From Cladobotryum mycophilum (lineage: Eukaryota; Ascomycota; Sordariomycetes; Hypocreales; Hypocreaceae): a stretch of DNA of 64,000 nucleotides. A model generated the notes under the pieces. It was not told the DNA's origin. It saw nothing but the letters and a program-made list of their open reading frames with translations, and did no database searches. The translations under genes were made by a program, and so were the position numbers. Numbering within the stretch: the first letter of the stretch is position 1; every line of letters begins with the position of its first letter. The stretch lies in the NCBI GenBank assembly GCA_036429605.1, contig CM071591.1, positions 434,001 to 498,000 on the forward strand, written 5' to 3'. Below, one piece after another: positions 23,520 to 34,927 of this stretch.

Positions 23520-24566
23520 ATGAGGTTCTGTCGATGGAGGTTCGCATCCCATACGAACAGAAATATCTATAATCAAGAATCTCCAGAGAGAATTCTTTGT
23601 TCCTGGGGAGAGTCATAATATATATAGGCAAAGACAGCAGGAGAAGTTGGTGATAGGATAGGAGAGAGCATGGGGTGTACCTAATCATTGTCATTTAATT
23701 GTGGCACTCCTATCAACAAGTCTAGAGTCGGTCATCGTCTACGAGCCGCGTTATATGCAAAATTAAACCACCCTACCCAACTTGACGTGACTGCTAATAA
23801 CTCTCCCAAAGTCGCTGTGTTGTGTTGTGCTCCTAGTAACAAAAACAGGCTGGGTGTGGGTACTGCCTCTGATGGCCTTGAGCACTATTCTCTCCATTTG
23901 CATATTCCACTCCCCTACCTCTCGACGTTATCTATTCATCCCAGAGTCCAGTCTACTTTGTTACTATTCTTTGTTCATCGCGGCAGACTTCTCAAGCTAT
24001 TTCTCAAAGGTTCGAGGGTGCATTTGTTTGTTTACTCCTTCACATACAAGGTGGCCACTTGAACAGTGCCTGCACTTCGCATCAGGGGCTACCTGGGCAA
24101 CTGTTGATAACGGTTTATGAAATCTCTTATGCACTCACTGAATTAGCGCAACGCACAAAACCTGTGATTTGATAGAGGGCAGTGCAGAGATTTCTAGTTG
24201 TGCGTGTGTGGGTGGGTGGGGGGGCCAGCATTCGTTTCTTCTCAGGGCTCACTTTCAACCCTTTCCCCCAGGCAACCATTCTCTGCTATAACAACTGCAC
24301 TTTTCTCCCCCTTTGCTTTTCTTCTTCCACCTTTCGTACCTCTTTCATAGACTCTTTCTTGCCCAAGACAATAACAGCAAACATCAACGACCACATTGTC
24401 ATTTATTCCCACCGTTCACTGTTTCTTTCACTATTTGTCTTTCATTGTTCCTGTTCCAACCCCTACCCTTTCACCCTCCATCTCGCTTTGTCGCCATTCA
24501 TCTTACCCTCTACCCTCATCCCCAACAGGACCATCTTTCTTCACTGCAACATCATCATCCTCCAGG
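23520..24566. other. Intergenic region
   Basis: No gene recognised. From about 24240 to 24566 the plus strand is pyrimidine-rich, which fits the leader of the gene starting at 24567. A G-rich GGGTGGGTGGGGGGG stretch lies near 24209-24223. Confidence 0.5.
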
Positions 24567-25757
24567 ATGGCGTCAACCTCTGTAGCGGCTGCTTCCAACC
24601 CTAACAACGAGGCAATCAGCGACGGCAATAGCGATATTGCTAGAATGATTAGTCTCGAGAGGATGAAGACCGAGGCGACCGGGCGACGACCTTTCCAAAA
24701 GGTCTACCTTTGGACGACCACGAACGACGAGTCATCAGCTGGTAGCTCCAAGCGCAAGAGAGCCACCACCCTGAAGTACAACCCCGCGACTGACGGACCA
24801 GCCCGCAGAGGCCCCTGCCCTATCCTCCCCCTCGGCCAGGAACTCCTCCCTCACATCAAGGCGAAAGCCTATCTCGAGGTCGGCATCGTCATCGGCGACG
24901 AGCCAGAAAAGTACAAGCCCTCAGGCATATCCCGCGACAAGACCAGAGACGCCGCCAGGAAGATGAGAGGAACTTTGCCTCGCCACGCCAACGCTATGAG
25001 GGCTTTTATCCCAATTAGCGAGTACATTCAATCACAGTCAAAGTTCTACGTTGGCTGTCGGCTTACCAATGGCCGCCTATTTCCGCGGGTCGTCGAGGCA
25101 GCCTGTATTTTCTTCTATCAAGAGTTCTAGGAGAACGTGGATAGTAAGAAGCCGGCAAAGGAAAGACTGAGAGAAGTCTCGGCGGCCTGCAAGACCCACG
25201 CTGCAGTCAAGAAGATGACCAAGGAAGCGGCTGAACGTGCTGGCGTCTCCCCGTTTTTATCGTTTAATCATCCTTTAACGGAGAGAATGTCACAAAAGGT
25301 TTTGGAGGATCTGCAGGTATGTCTGTTACGAATAATCATTTCCTTCTTTGCCACCTAGGTAGGTAGCATTATACTGACACCATTCAAACAGCGTGCTACT
25401 CCAGCCATGGAGAGACTTGACCCACGCGTTGTTCAAGTAATTCACCAGGTGGTCTGCTCCCTGAGCGATGACAAGCCCCTTGTCGAACAATTGCAGCAAA
25501 ACAATCTCGCCTTCTTCCTCGAACTATGTCAAGTCACCGTCCGATCGACGGAAATTCCCCGCCCCGTCATCGTGAGGGAGGTAAAATCGGCGTTGGCGGC
25601 AGCCAGAATTCACAGCCGTCATCTTCCCTCGTCCTCCGCTTCCAATTCCACGGCCACGGCTCGGGTTGTGGTGGGGGGCGGTGACGGCGACGGCAATGAC
25701 AACAACGAAGAAGAAGACGAAGACGGGCAAGACGAAGAAGAGGAGCCTGATGCCTAA
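24567..25757 (+). CDS. Unknown protein gene interrupted by an in-frame TAG
   Basis: Not recognised. The first ATG of the frame (24567) opens 187 codons ending at TAG 25128-25130. The same frame then stays open to 25316 (62 codons), where a GTATGT donor begins a 75-nt intron (25317-25391). A second exon (25392-25757) adds 121 codons. Read across the stop, the product would be about 371 residues: a basic Lys/Arg-rich central part and a C-terminal acidic run (EEEDEDGQDEEEEPDA). The frame kept across the stop and the correct intron phase suggest one gene. Possible explanations are a recent CAG-to-TAG mutation, a truncated functional form, readthrough, or removal of a 39-42-nt in-frame segment ending in CTAG with a poor donor. 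Only the two-exon extent is supported; function is unknown. Confidence 0.55.
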
Positions 25758-27083
25758 CTACACGGTAACTTTTAATCAATTATTTCTTTGACGACGACGG
25801 AAGACTGAAGGGCTTGAGAAACTTTCTCAAAACAAAGAATTCACATAGTCTCGGTTTTTCTGGTTTTGTGCTGGCTTTTACGACTTGAGTTTTTTCTTTC
25901 ACCTTTGGGTTTTTAATTCATGATGATGGTACATCGGGAGACATACTATTGACGACTATCGTCGATTTCTGGTATTCATCTCTACAGGTTATTTTTGGTA
26001 GTATGGGCGCTGGGGATGAGTTAAACTACCTCTATTCCGGGGGGGCTGTTTTAGTAGGCAATCCGGCCGCTGTTGCACCCCCGCAGGAGGGCTGCATCGA
26101 CCTGTTTCTACTGTACTGTACTTTAGTTCTTTAAGATGAGAAACTCCTTTGGTAGTAATCCCAAGTTTTTATCTGGTTTCTAAAATCCGGTTTTGGACGA
26201 CTATCGTGCGAGCACATTATATGACCTGATAGTTTTGGTCTAGGTGTGGTCGCAGAGACTTGGTCGTAGCGTAGTGTAGTAGGAAGAAGAACGGTTGCCT
26301 TGAATGCCAGATTGACTTTTGCATGGCATATAAGACGACGTCCGACTTTAGAGTTTGTTGATAAGAGGGCCCCCCCATAAGGTGGTTCATCGAAAAGTGT
26401 AGAATATTGATGATTAGCTACACTCTCATATCCTCCCATCTACGCCTCATCATTTATCGCTGCCGTCTCATGAACCATAGCAGATCGCTCACCTCCACCA
26501 CAAACCACCAAGGAGGTCAACTATTTGACCTAAAGATTCTTGACAGCCGTTTCTGCCTTTGGTTGGGAGGATAGATGGTCCTGTCGTCGCTGCAGGGGAT
26601 TATACGGGACCCAGCAAGCACCCGGTTCTTGCAATTTGACACTGGCCAATTTTATTGTGTCGTTGCCTTATTATCTTCCATCGCCGCCCCAGTACCCACG
26701 GTCTTGCTCATGGCCTTACTCATGGCCTAGTACACACCTAGTAGTCTTCTCTCATACTTGAATATTATTAGAATTATCACACTTCTAGTATTAATCCAAT
26801 TTTCACAGTATTCCAAGACATTGTTCATGAATCATTCATCCATTCTTCAGATCATAATATCCTTGAGAAAAATAACACTCCCCCACAACGATTCCCTAAA
26901 CCTTCAAAGCATTCCCAACCCTCAAACTCCAAAACCCCACGCCATCATTTCCAGACGCTCATAACCCATATATATGTGTGTGTCGACTATATACAAAAGC
27001 TTGAAACACATTCTTCATCAATGTAACTCCATGTACTCCATATCATTTCCACATCATTTGCTCATATGGTCTGATACACATCA
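25758..27083. other. Intergenic region
   Basis: No gene, RNA or repeat recognised. Base composition is ordinary to AT-rich, and open frames are short and without bias. Confidence 0.5.
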
Positions 27084-28787
27084 TCAGACACGCAGGATAT
27101 CCTTGTTGGCAGCGATAAAGTCATAAGAGTCGCTTCGGAAATCATCAGTCGTGATGTCGTTGTAGTCGGCGTCGGCGAACCACATCAGCTGCTTCTTGGC
27201 CGCCCACTTGGGCCAGTTGGCGTAACCCCTGACACCGACATTGGGATCAAGGTTGTAGAGGAAGTTGAAGTAGTATGTCCGGATGCTATGCGCCGCGTGG
27301 TTGTCGGCGATACCGTAGAACACTTGGATGATATCCGTGGCGTGAAACGTTCCCAAGAAGGGCACACCGTAATCGTACGAGGACAGGTAGGACCAGGTTG
27401 GCACTCCGGGATTGACCTTGGCCACAGTGTTGAGCACCAGGCGTCTGGTCAGGGTGAAAGTCAGATCGCCAAGGATGGCCGCAGTTCGCTTGAAACCAGG
27501 ATAGAGCTCATTCAAAATGCCCGTACGGAAGGGACTGCCGCTTGACAAAGCCAGGTCATAGGTCTGAACGAGCTGTGTCAACTTCTGCTTGGAGGCCTTG
27601 GAGAAGAAAAGGCTAGACAAATAGTTGACAAGATCTCCCGTCGAAGTCACATTGTTCTGGAAGAGCGAGAAAAGAGTACCCTCGTCTTCTTGGTCGCCAA
27701 CGATCATGGGAACGGGATAGTATTTGCCTTGCTCCACAAGCGCGTCTGGGCTGTCGGGGAGCACTGTGCCATCCGGTCGTGGGAGATAGGACAGCGCAAC
27801 TGAGTTATAGGACAAAATACCGGGCGCCGAGTTGACGGCGTTAAGGAATGTGCTGTAGTCCACCTTGCGCAGGCAAGCCAACGTATCCGCAGAACCTGCG
27901 CAGCCAGCACGCTTGACCACATTGTTGTAAACGGCCTGAGCCTTGGGGGAGTCGATTGCCTCGGCGGGCGCGACAGTACCCGAGTCCATGATGGCGCCAC
28001 GGAACAGAGGCTTGCTGTTATACGTAGCGTTACCTCCGTAAAGCAGCAGTTGGTTGAAGACGGACATGGCACCAGCAGACTCTCCCCAGATGGTAACCTT
28101 GGACGGATCGCCTCCAAATGCCTCGATGTTGTCCGCCACCCACTGGAGGCCCATGCGCTGATCAAGAAGACCCAGATTGCCACTGCCATCCTTTAGGACC
28201 TCAGCGCCGGGCAAGAAACCAAAGCCGGCAACTCGGTAGTTGACAGCAACAAAGATAAAGGGCTGGTTTTGATCACCGGCAAAGGAGAGCATGCTGCCAG
28301 CGTCGTATATCTGGGTGGAGCCGAGCTGAAAGCCTCCACCAAAGATCCAAAACAGGACGGGCAGTTTGTCGCCCTTCTTGACCCCCGCTGGCCGTTGAAC
28401 GTTCAAGTTTAGACAATCCTCCTGGCCTGTAATGGTCGAAAGAAGCGGAAGATTGAGAAACCCGTTGAGGAACTGGATGAGAATGTTCCTGGACGCCGAT
28501 GAGACAAACATCTGGGGACAAGCAGGGGCAAGAAGTGGGGTATTAAAGGTTCCCAGGTTCTTGGATAGCTTCTGAGGGGGCTTGAGTCTCAAGGGGCCCG
28601 TTGGCGCATCAGCAAAGGGGATGCCATTGAATGTGTCAATGCCGAGCAGAGAGCTGCCGACAATAGTTCCGGACGAAATGCTGACTGAGACTTTGCTACC
28701 TCTGGCCTCAAGTTGGTCAGGTGTTGGGGCTGCTGTGGTAATTGTCGACAGGCTCAAAAGAGCTGGTAAGGCCTTGAAAAACTTCAT
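27084..28787 (-). CDS. Secreted type-B carboxylesterase/lipase
   Basis: Alpha/beta-hydrolase that cleaves carboxylic ester bonds, probably of lipids or other esters outside the cell. Intronless, 567 residues. The only ATG that opens the frame is at 28787; it gives a signal peptide (MKFFKALPALLSLSTITTAA). The nucleophile lies in GESAGAMS (Ser about 237), the acid is likely the Glu in DQEDEGTLF, and the His is in FHATDIIQVF. The EDCLNLNV signature of type-B esterases is present, and its Cys probably pairs with the Cys of PACPQMF as in Candida rugosa-type lipases. Length and motif order fit that family. C-ending codons suggest good expression. Substrate range cannot be told; cholinesterase-like members share the same fold. 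Confidence 0.95.
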   Translation of the reverse strand: MKFFKALPALLSLSTITTAAPTPDQLEARGSKVSVSISSGTIVGSSLLGIDTFNGIPFADAPTGPLRLKPPQKLSKNLGTFNTPLLAPACPQMFVSSASRNILIQFLNGFLNLPLLSTITGQEDCLNLNVQRPAGVKKGDKLPVLFWIFGGGFQLGSTQIYDAGSMLSFAGDQNQPFIFVAVNYRVAGFGFLPGAEVLKDGSGNLGLLDQRMGLQWVADNIEAFGGDPSKVTIWGESAGAMSVFNQLLLYGGNATYNSKPLFRGAIMDSGTVAPAEAIDSPKAQAVYNNVVKRAGCAGSADTLACLRKVDYSTFLNAVNSAPGILSYNSVALSYLPRPDGTVLPDSPDALVEQGKYYPVPMIVGDQEDEGTLFSLFQNNVTSTGDLVNYLSSLFFSKASKQKLTQLVQTYDLALSSGSPFRTGILNELYPGFKRTAAILGDLTFTLTRRLVLNTVAKVNPGVPTWSYLSSYDYGVPFLGTFHATDIIQVFYGIADNHAAHSIRTYYFNFLYNLDPNVGVRGYANWPKWAAKKQLMWFADADYNDITTDDFRSDSYDFIAANKDILRV

Positions 28788-31355
28788 CTTGAAGGGCAAG
28801 TACACCGAGAAGAGTGGCAGGTAAAGGCGTTGAAACTAGGGAGATACCAAGGACCAAAGTCCAGGGTTAAGCCAGCACAAAGAGTGACTAGCGAGAAGGA
28901 GACAGTGGAGAGAGGAAGCAAGGTTAAACAAGGACTGCTGTCTACTTTGTCTTGACAATGCATCACAGAATACGCGGGGGGCTTAAAGTCTTTATGTAGG
29001 ATGCTTCTCTTCTACATTCCAAGAGATCGGCGGGGACTACGCTACAGAGCGTCTTTGTAAGAACAGTCTGGATTGCGCCGAATAGTCCGTACACCGCATA
29101 CCATAGCTCAAGCAATTTTTTTAACGCAAGGTCCGGCTGGTGGAACTCGGGCCATGGGTCCATCAACTATTGGGTGTGTAAAGCATGGTCCAACTCAGGC
29201 CCGAATGGCTCGAACCAGTCGGTATAGAAACATCAAGGTCATGGCGAGAAGACAGAAAGTCCTTGGGCGCCAAGAGAGCCTCCCTCCCATGCCAGCACTT
29301 TCTGGCCCCTTGGGATGGAGTGGTATCACAACGGGATGTCGCTCGTTTTGGCATTCCTGTTCCCACTCGCCCCCCGCTTGGTGTCAGCCAGTAGCTCTAG
29401 AAGCTAAAGAGTTTATTGCTGTTCCCCACGGGGAAAAACGCGGGGTGCATCGATACAACGGAAGAGCTGGAGGTGCCATCGCGAGAGCACATGAAAGAAG
29501 AGCTCGGTGTTGAGCAGGTTTCCCTACCAAAAAGATGAACATTGACCGTTCCTGAGCCGAGGCATGTTTGCTCTTAGACCACCAGGAAAAGGACAATAAA
29601 GGCTTTGGTAGGTCGACAGCTTCAGGCTTTAGGACAGCTAGCGCAGGCGGGTGAACGGCGAGGGCGGCTTGCGGAATCCAATGAGATTGACAGGGTGGTA
29701 TCATGGTTCAGATGCAAGCGGTGGTTCAAGCCACCTCCGAGAAGCTAAATGAAGAGGCACCGAGAGATCGAGTCCCTGTTAGGAAATCTGGTCCGTGTCT
29801 TGGTGCCTGCTGATCCTTGGGATGCGTGGGAAGCATGTCAGGCTATGCCCTTTCCGTGGTTCTTGGCGACGGAATAGAGTGGGAGTAATCCATTGATTTC
29901 TTGCATTGGAGGACGATCATGTCGCAGCTGGACGGAGGAGAGTCATAAAGGAAGCGGGGAGGATGCGGTGTGGGGTTGAAGCTGTGTCTGTTGTCGCGTG
30001 ATGAGGAGGAAAGGAATTGATGGAGTTGCTGAATGTGCTAGCCGGTACCTGAGGCAGCTATTGAAGACATCACATTCTCTCTTTCCCTTCAACTGTAGAA
30101 AGGTTGGTGCCTGCCCCCTTGATGAAAAGCACAGACAGCTGCATACCTACCTGTGCCTACCTATAATATGGTGGACTAAGTGAAGATACTAGGGCAAGTA
30201 CGGTGTAACTCGTAGATGCCAAATTGAAAAACACCAGCACCTCAACAAAAACTTACGATGATCCCCCCAAATAGGAAGTCAATACAACCCCCATCCATGC
30301 AATGCAACGCCAGCATGCAAACTCTTTTATGTAATTCCTACAACCCTTTTTTTTATTTTACTGGGGAAGCATTCCTGTGGGGACAAACAAAAACGCCGCG
30401 TCTGAAATATTACTCAAATCTTCTCCATCCGCCTATTCAACGTGCATTGTTGCTTACTCTGGGTTGGGGTTTGAGCTACCCCAGTTTCTGCAATGTCACA
30501 AAAAAAGAGGGATCCACAACAACAAGTCATGCGAGCAGACGCAGTTTTCTCTCACACTCTCCCTCTTTCTCTCCGACTTTTGCTTTAATCTTTGTTTTGC
30601 AGACTCAGCAAGGGCGCAGTATATTTCCCAATTCGAATACGTCTTCCGAGACTGGATGCACCTAAATCTCTGGGCATCAGCGCGCCGTAGGAGAATATCT
30701 CGACCATCTTCCCGGCTCTTACGCGTATTCTCGAAGCCTCAAGCACCTAGTCATGGAAAAATAAGAAAAAAGACTTGATGATGCAATGTTCTGGACCTGA
30801 TACAACGCCGTCCGGAGTTCAGAACATGCACCTCAGCCCAACCCCGGGATTCGTTTATGCGTTCGTGAACGAAGCCCGTGTCTTAAATCTTTCCCGAATG
30901 TTGCCCTTTTCCTTTCTTCCCGTTTCAACATCAAAAGTTGCATCAAACTCTCCGGTTCAAATACTTTGATTTGCAATCATTCAGCTATCAACTAGGTATG
31001 AAACAATCGCAAGTTCACCCGAATCCGTGGACCATCCGTGGAACTGTAATGGATTCATCAAATGCTCATGGCTACCCCCTCGGCGTATCCCATCCATCAT
31101 GTCCTGGAAGCCCCATATTGTGCCTGGCCAGTGTCTCTCATGCAAAGCGCTTCATTATATGCCCCATTTCCCCTTGTCCCATACCCGTTCCCGTTACAAG
31201 TTCGTACAAAAATCACACACTCATGACCGTGTTTGTGCATCCAGCCAATCAATCAACCCAACGCCGTACCTTTACCGAGTCATTAGGACCAACCCATTCT
31301 ATCCTGTCTTGAATCTCATCACATCATACCACGACACCAACCCTGTTCCCTTCAT
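28788..31355. other. Intergenic, 2.6 kb without a recognised gene
   Basis: The first few hundred bases should be the esterase promoter (minus strand). The rest shows no coding region, RNA gene or clear repeat. Short open frames near 29073-29513 and 30258-30778 have no family features. Confidence 0.5.
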
Positions 31356-32741
31356 CTAAACGTCTTTTTTCTCTCCCATTTCTTGCTGTTCGCCGTCAGA
31401 CTCCTCATCAAAGCTTCCGTTAAAAACTTGAGCTAGAGCTTCCCGCTTGCGTTTTCTGTTTCGGTTTTTCTTTTCTGCCTCGTCCTCCTCCCACGTCTCC
31501 ATGTTTTCTGGGTCAAAGGGGCCAACAATGTCTTCACCCAAGGCCTTTCCAAGCCGTTCGCGGAGACCCAAGATTGGCCAAATAGGCACTCTGGTGTATT
31601 CAATCTTGATGCCAGGCACCTCCGAGTCCTCGTCATCGCAAGGGTTCCCGTATGGATTGTGAAATCTGTCCAAGAACTGGGCCGTAACGTGACCTGTGTA
31701 AACCAAAAAGTCCGACGTGTCATTGTCATGAGTCAAAATCCTCAGCTTGAGGTCTTGAAAATTGGGACGCGGAGGTTTGCCCTTGCGTGGTGACCAATAC
31801 GACTCTCTCCGTACGGACGGTGTAGGTGAAGCGTAAAAGTGTCGCTGCGCCATGGCCAGAAAGATGCCCACAAAGTGTGCATCGTGATCTGAATCGGCTG
31901 GCACAAGCGCTTTGGCCCTCAATTGCTGGAGCCGAAACACGGGGGCGTTCCAGCTCTTCCCGGGGCCGGGAGCAACTCTGAAAAGATTGCGTCGTATGGA
32001 GGCCAGTTGATTCTTCCCAATGTAGCACAGCATGGGCAGGTTGGCCAGGTTGTGAATACCTGGACTTGATGCCAAGATTCCTTGGTGGGAGTCTGTTGGG
32101 CGAGTAGACACCGTTTTGAAAGAACTCTGTGATGAGGCTCTCGAACCCTCGGATGTGAAATTCCACATGGCCTGCACCCGGACTGCGTCATGATATACTT
32201 TGCCTCCGAAAAATATGTGCAGTTCAGGCAGAAGTTGAGGTTTGCTAAAGGCAGTGGGCCATAGCGTCATAAGAGTTGTCTTGACTGCATTGGAGCTCAG
32301 AATTGGATGCACGGCAGAAGGTTGCAATATCTCCGACAATGCATCGCTCAGTATGGTGATGGTCGGTGATGGTTGCAGGTGTCCTTGAGTAGGTGGAGAA
32401 CCAGGCACATTGCACGGCAATGGCGTGTCGCAAGGCGGCAGTTCTTCAAACCGCGCACCTAGGAGTTTGGCATGAAGATCCGTCCAGCAGATTGGGCGAA
32501 CGAAGAGTGAAGTGCCGGCATTTTGGCCAAGCAGGCCGAAGAGCGAGCCCTTTGCAGGTCGGCGCACACATCTCTTGCGTACCCCTGATGGCGAAGCGGG
32601 CGATGATTTCTGCGGCCGGCGCGTTTGAGTCGTCGAAGGCGTTGTAACGGGTGATGACGATGGAGATGGAGATGGCTTATCGCCGTTCCCGTTTGAGGAT
32701 GACGATACGGAGGGGCTCGATGCAATCATGTCGTCTACCAT
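31356..32741 (-). CDS. Uncharacterised protein with basic, nuclear-type segments
   Basis: Not recognised, but clearly a coding frame of 461 residues without interruption. The ATG at 32741 is the first after a likely leader intron (32924-32785, GTAAGA donor, CACAG acceptor). The N-terminal 60 residues are Ser/Pro/Thr-rich and low complexity. They are followed by basic RKRCVRRPAKG, then a globular-looking core with CYIGKNQLASIRRNLFR and DAHFVGIFLAMAQRHFY. The C-terminus is an acidic/basic mix with a Lys/Arg cluster (KKNRNRKRKREA) that could be a nuclear localisation signal. No signal peptide or membrane helix is seen. It is divergent from ARPC3 across about 1 kb. It may be a lineage-specific fungal family; no function is proposed. 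Confidence 0.85.
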   Translation of the reverse strand: MVDDMIASSPSVSSSSNGNGDKPSPSPSSSPVTTPSTTQTRRPQKSSPASPSGVRKRCVRRPAKGSLFGLLGQNAGTSLFVRPICWTDLHAKLLGARFEELPPCDTPLPCNVPGSPPTQGHLQPSPTITILSDALSEILQPSAVHPILSSNAVKTTLMTLWPTAFSKPQLLPELHIFFGGKVYHDAVRVQAMWNFTSEGSRASSQSSFKTVSTRPTDSHQGILASSPGIHNLANLPMLCYIGKNQLASIRRNLFRVAPGPGKSWNAPVFRLQQLRAKALVPADSDHDAHFVGIFLAMAQRHFYASPTPSVRRESYWSPRKGKPPRPNFQDLKLRILTHDNDTSDFLVYTGHVTAQFLDRFHNPYGNPCDDEDSEVPGIKIEYTRVPIWPILGLRERLGKALGEDIVGPFDPENMETWEEDEAEKKNRNRKRKREALAQVFNGSFDEESDGEQQEMGEKKDV

Positions 32742-33790
32742 GGCACGCAACTGGGCGACGATGGCACTCCGGTAAAATATAGAACTGTGGCGTGCGTCGG
32801 ATCGCGTCAGTAACGGGGGAGGAGAAGAGGTTTAATTAAAAAGGGTATCGAGAAAAGAAGGGCGTGAAGAAAAACAGAATGGAGATTGACTGACTCTAGA
32901 GTGAGCATTGATTATGTGTCTTACCCTTCGTCTGTGATTGAGTCGTTTTTCTTCCCCCGCGGTGGACTGACGCGACCAATTTTGTCTGACCCTGTTTTTA
33001 CCGCCTAGCCCAAGGACCCAAGGCTCCGCCCCCACCGTTGAAGAGTGTGTGTGTCAGTGGTTGTCAGTGGTGTGTCGCCCACTAATGCCAGTAAAAATAA
33101 CGAAAAATAAAATAAAATACAATGTGTGGCCGGCGCCAACGAGATCACGTCAGTTGTGTTTGTGTTATGCGACGCAAACAAAAAGAAAAATAAGGGGGTT
33201 AAGGTTGAAGAATGTTTGGGAACAATCGTTGTTGTCTCCAAAACTATTGACAATCACTTCTCTCCCTTTTATTTTTTCATGCAAAACTCTGCGCAACAAA
33301 ATCAGGGACTGGCTCCCTCAAATAGGCACGCCGCATGGCACGTCACATGGGGCGCGTTGGCCGTGGCAAAGCGGCGCGATCGATGAGCGAACTCACGTGA
33401 TACCAGGCAGCCAACGTTGGCAAGACGTTCTTGATCTTTTTAGCGCCCAAAGAATCCAATCTGACGTGGGTTTGTTGTTGTGGCGGTGTCCCCCCCATGG
33501 CACGCCCCCTTGTCTGTAATTGGTTAGTTTGGCGACAACACCTATTTTTTTGATGCCTGACAAGTTCGGCCTGTGGTTCTCGTTTTTTGCGCCTTGCTTT
33601 AGAGGCATCGAGATTAGCTCAGCAATTCGGAAACTGGGCTGGCTGGCCCCCACATCATTGACGACGACAGCTTCCCCATGGCTGCTGAATGGAGGTAGCC
33701 CCGCCAAACCAAAGCGCAGTCACCGCGTGCTTCAAGCCTCACAATCTCAGCAAAGCTTCATTGAGCAAAGCTGGGCCATTGCTGTTCAAG
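32742..33790. other. Divergent promoter region
   Basis: Shared upstream region of the unknown gene (minus) and ARPC3 (plus). It contains a probable 5'-leader intron of the minus-strand gene (32785-32924). AT-rich stretches lie near 33090-33260, and GC-rich segments near 33330-33420 may hold control sites. No other gene was seen. Confidence 0.55.
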
Positions 33791-34651
33791 ATGCCGGTAC
33801 GTTTTCAATAGCAATCATTAGCTTTCTTCCACAGTTGCACACTACACACCCCTTCTCATCAACACTTTGCGCTTCCCTGCCAATAGCTCTCCCCTCGGCT
33901 GCCTTGCAACTCAAGCTTACCTCTCTCCCCCTTGACATCGAGACATCCAAAAACCTAATACTCACAACCACTTTTTGCAGGCCTATAATTCAGACTTCAA
34001 CTCTGACCCCAACCCTCCCCGCCTGATTGGCAACTTCCCCGTCCTCCCCCTGCGGACAAAGACCCGGGGGCCGGCCTACACCCTCCCTGCCCTGAACCCG
34101 CCGTTACCGCCTTACGAGACCCCCGAGGTGGACAATGAGAGCTACGATATCCTAGACGAGGTCCTCCGCCTCTTCCGCGCAAACACCTTCTTCCGCAACT
34201 TTGAGATCAAGGGCCCCGCCGACAGGCTCCTCATCTACGGAATCTTGTTCGTCAGCGAGTGTCTGCAGAAGATTCGGCCCAATGCCAGCGCTCGCGATGC
34301 CGGCAAGGATGTCATGAATCTGGCTCTCGACCTCAACTTTTCCCTCCCCGGAGATCCCGGCTTCCCACTAAACCAGGTTCGTCTATTTCTTTTTCTTTTC
34401 TTCTTTCCCTTTCTAGCAGCTACTGTAAAATAGGAAGAGTAAAAGAGAGAGAGGCTGATGCAAAGTAAATCTAGTTGTACGAAGCACCCCGAGACAGACA
34501 AGAGGCAGAGCAGCTCAAGCAATACATGTCGCAAGTAAGACAAGAGCTCGCGACCCGGTTGCTGGCAAAGGTCTTTGAGGAGGATGAATCCAAGCCGAGC
34601 AAGTGGTGGTTGAGCTTTACCAAGAGAAAGTTCATGGGCAAGGCGTTGTAA
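33791..34651 (+). CDS. arc18: Arp2/3 complex subunit 3 (ARPC3, p21)
   Basis: Small subunit of the seven-part Arp2/3 complex that nucleates branched actin at cortical patches and sites of endocytosis. Exon 1 is only six bases (ATGCCG, 33791-33796). Exon 2 is 33981-34376 and exon 3 is 34475-34651; the introns are 184 and 98 nt. The product is 192 residues. Family hallmarks are MPAYNSDFN at the start, RLIGNFPVLPLRTK, FFRNFEIKGPADRLLIY, a PGDPGFPLNQLYEAP segment spanning the second splice site, and the C-terminal PSKWWLSFTKRKFMGKAL. Joining all exons keeps the frame throughout. It ends convergently with trm6, leaving a 276-nt shared 3' region. Confidence 0.97.
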
Positions 34652-34927
34652 GAGAAGGAGGTGATTTATTTTTCCGCAAGATATGAAATCTAGACCAAAA
34701 CCGCATTTTTTTATTATTCATACATATATGCACACATGCAAAAAGCGAAATTTGACATGCACTAGACCACCCCTTAGCCATTAGGTTGGATATTCGGTAT
34801 TCGGGTGATGGGTTTCATTTTGGCATGATATTCTACAACCTCTGTCGCAATCTAGACAACATATCCAATCTCTAGATAAGCTTCCAGGTCTCCAAAGCCT
34901 AGCTAACCATTCTTTATACAAAAGACC

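Noticed and set aside
24396..24566. Upstream extension of the TAG-interrupted gene
   Set aside because: No ATG before 24567 in this frame; the sequence is a CT-rich leader.
28788..28805. Six-codon extension of the esterase N-terminus
   Set aside because: Would need a GTG start; the ATG at 28787 gives a proper signal peptide.
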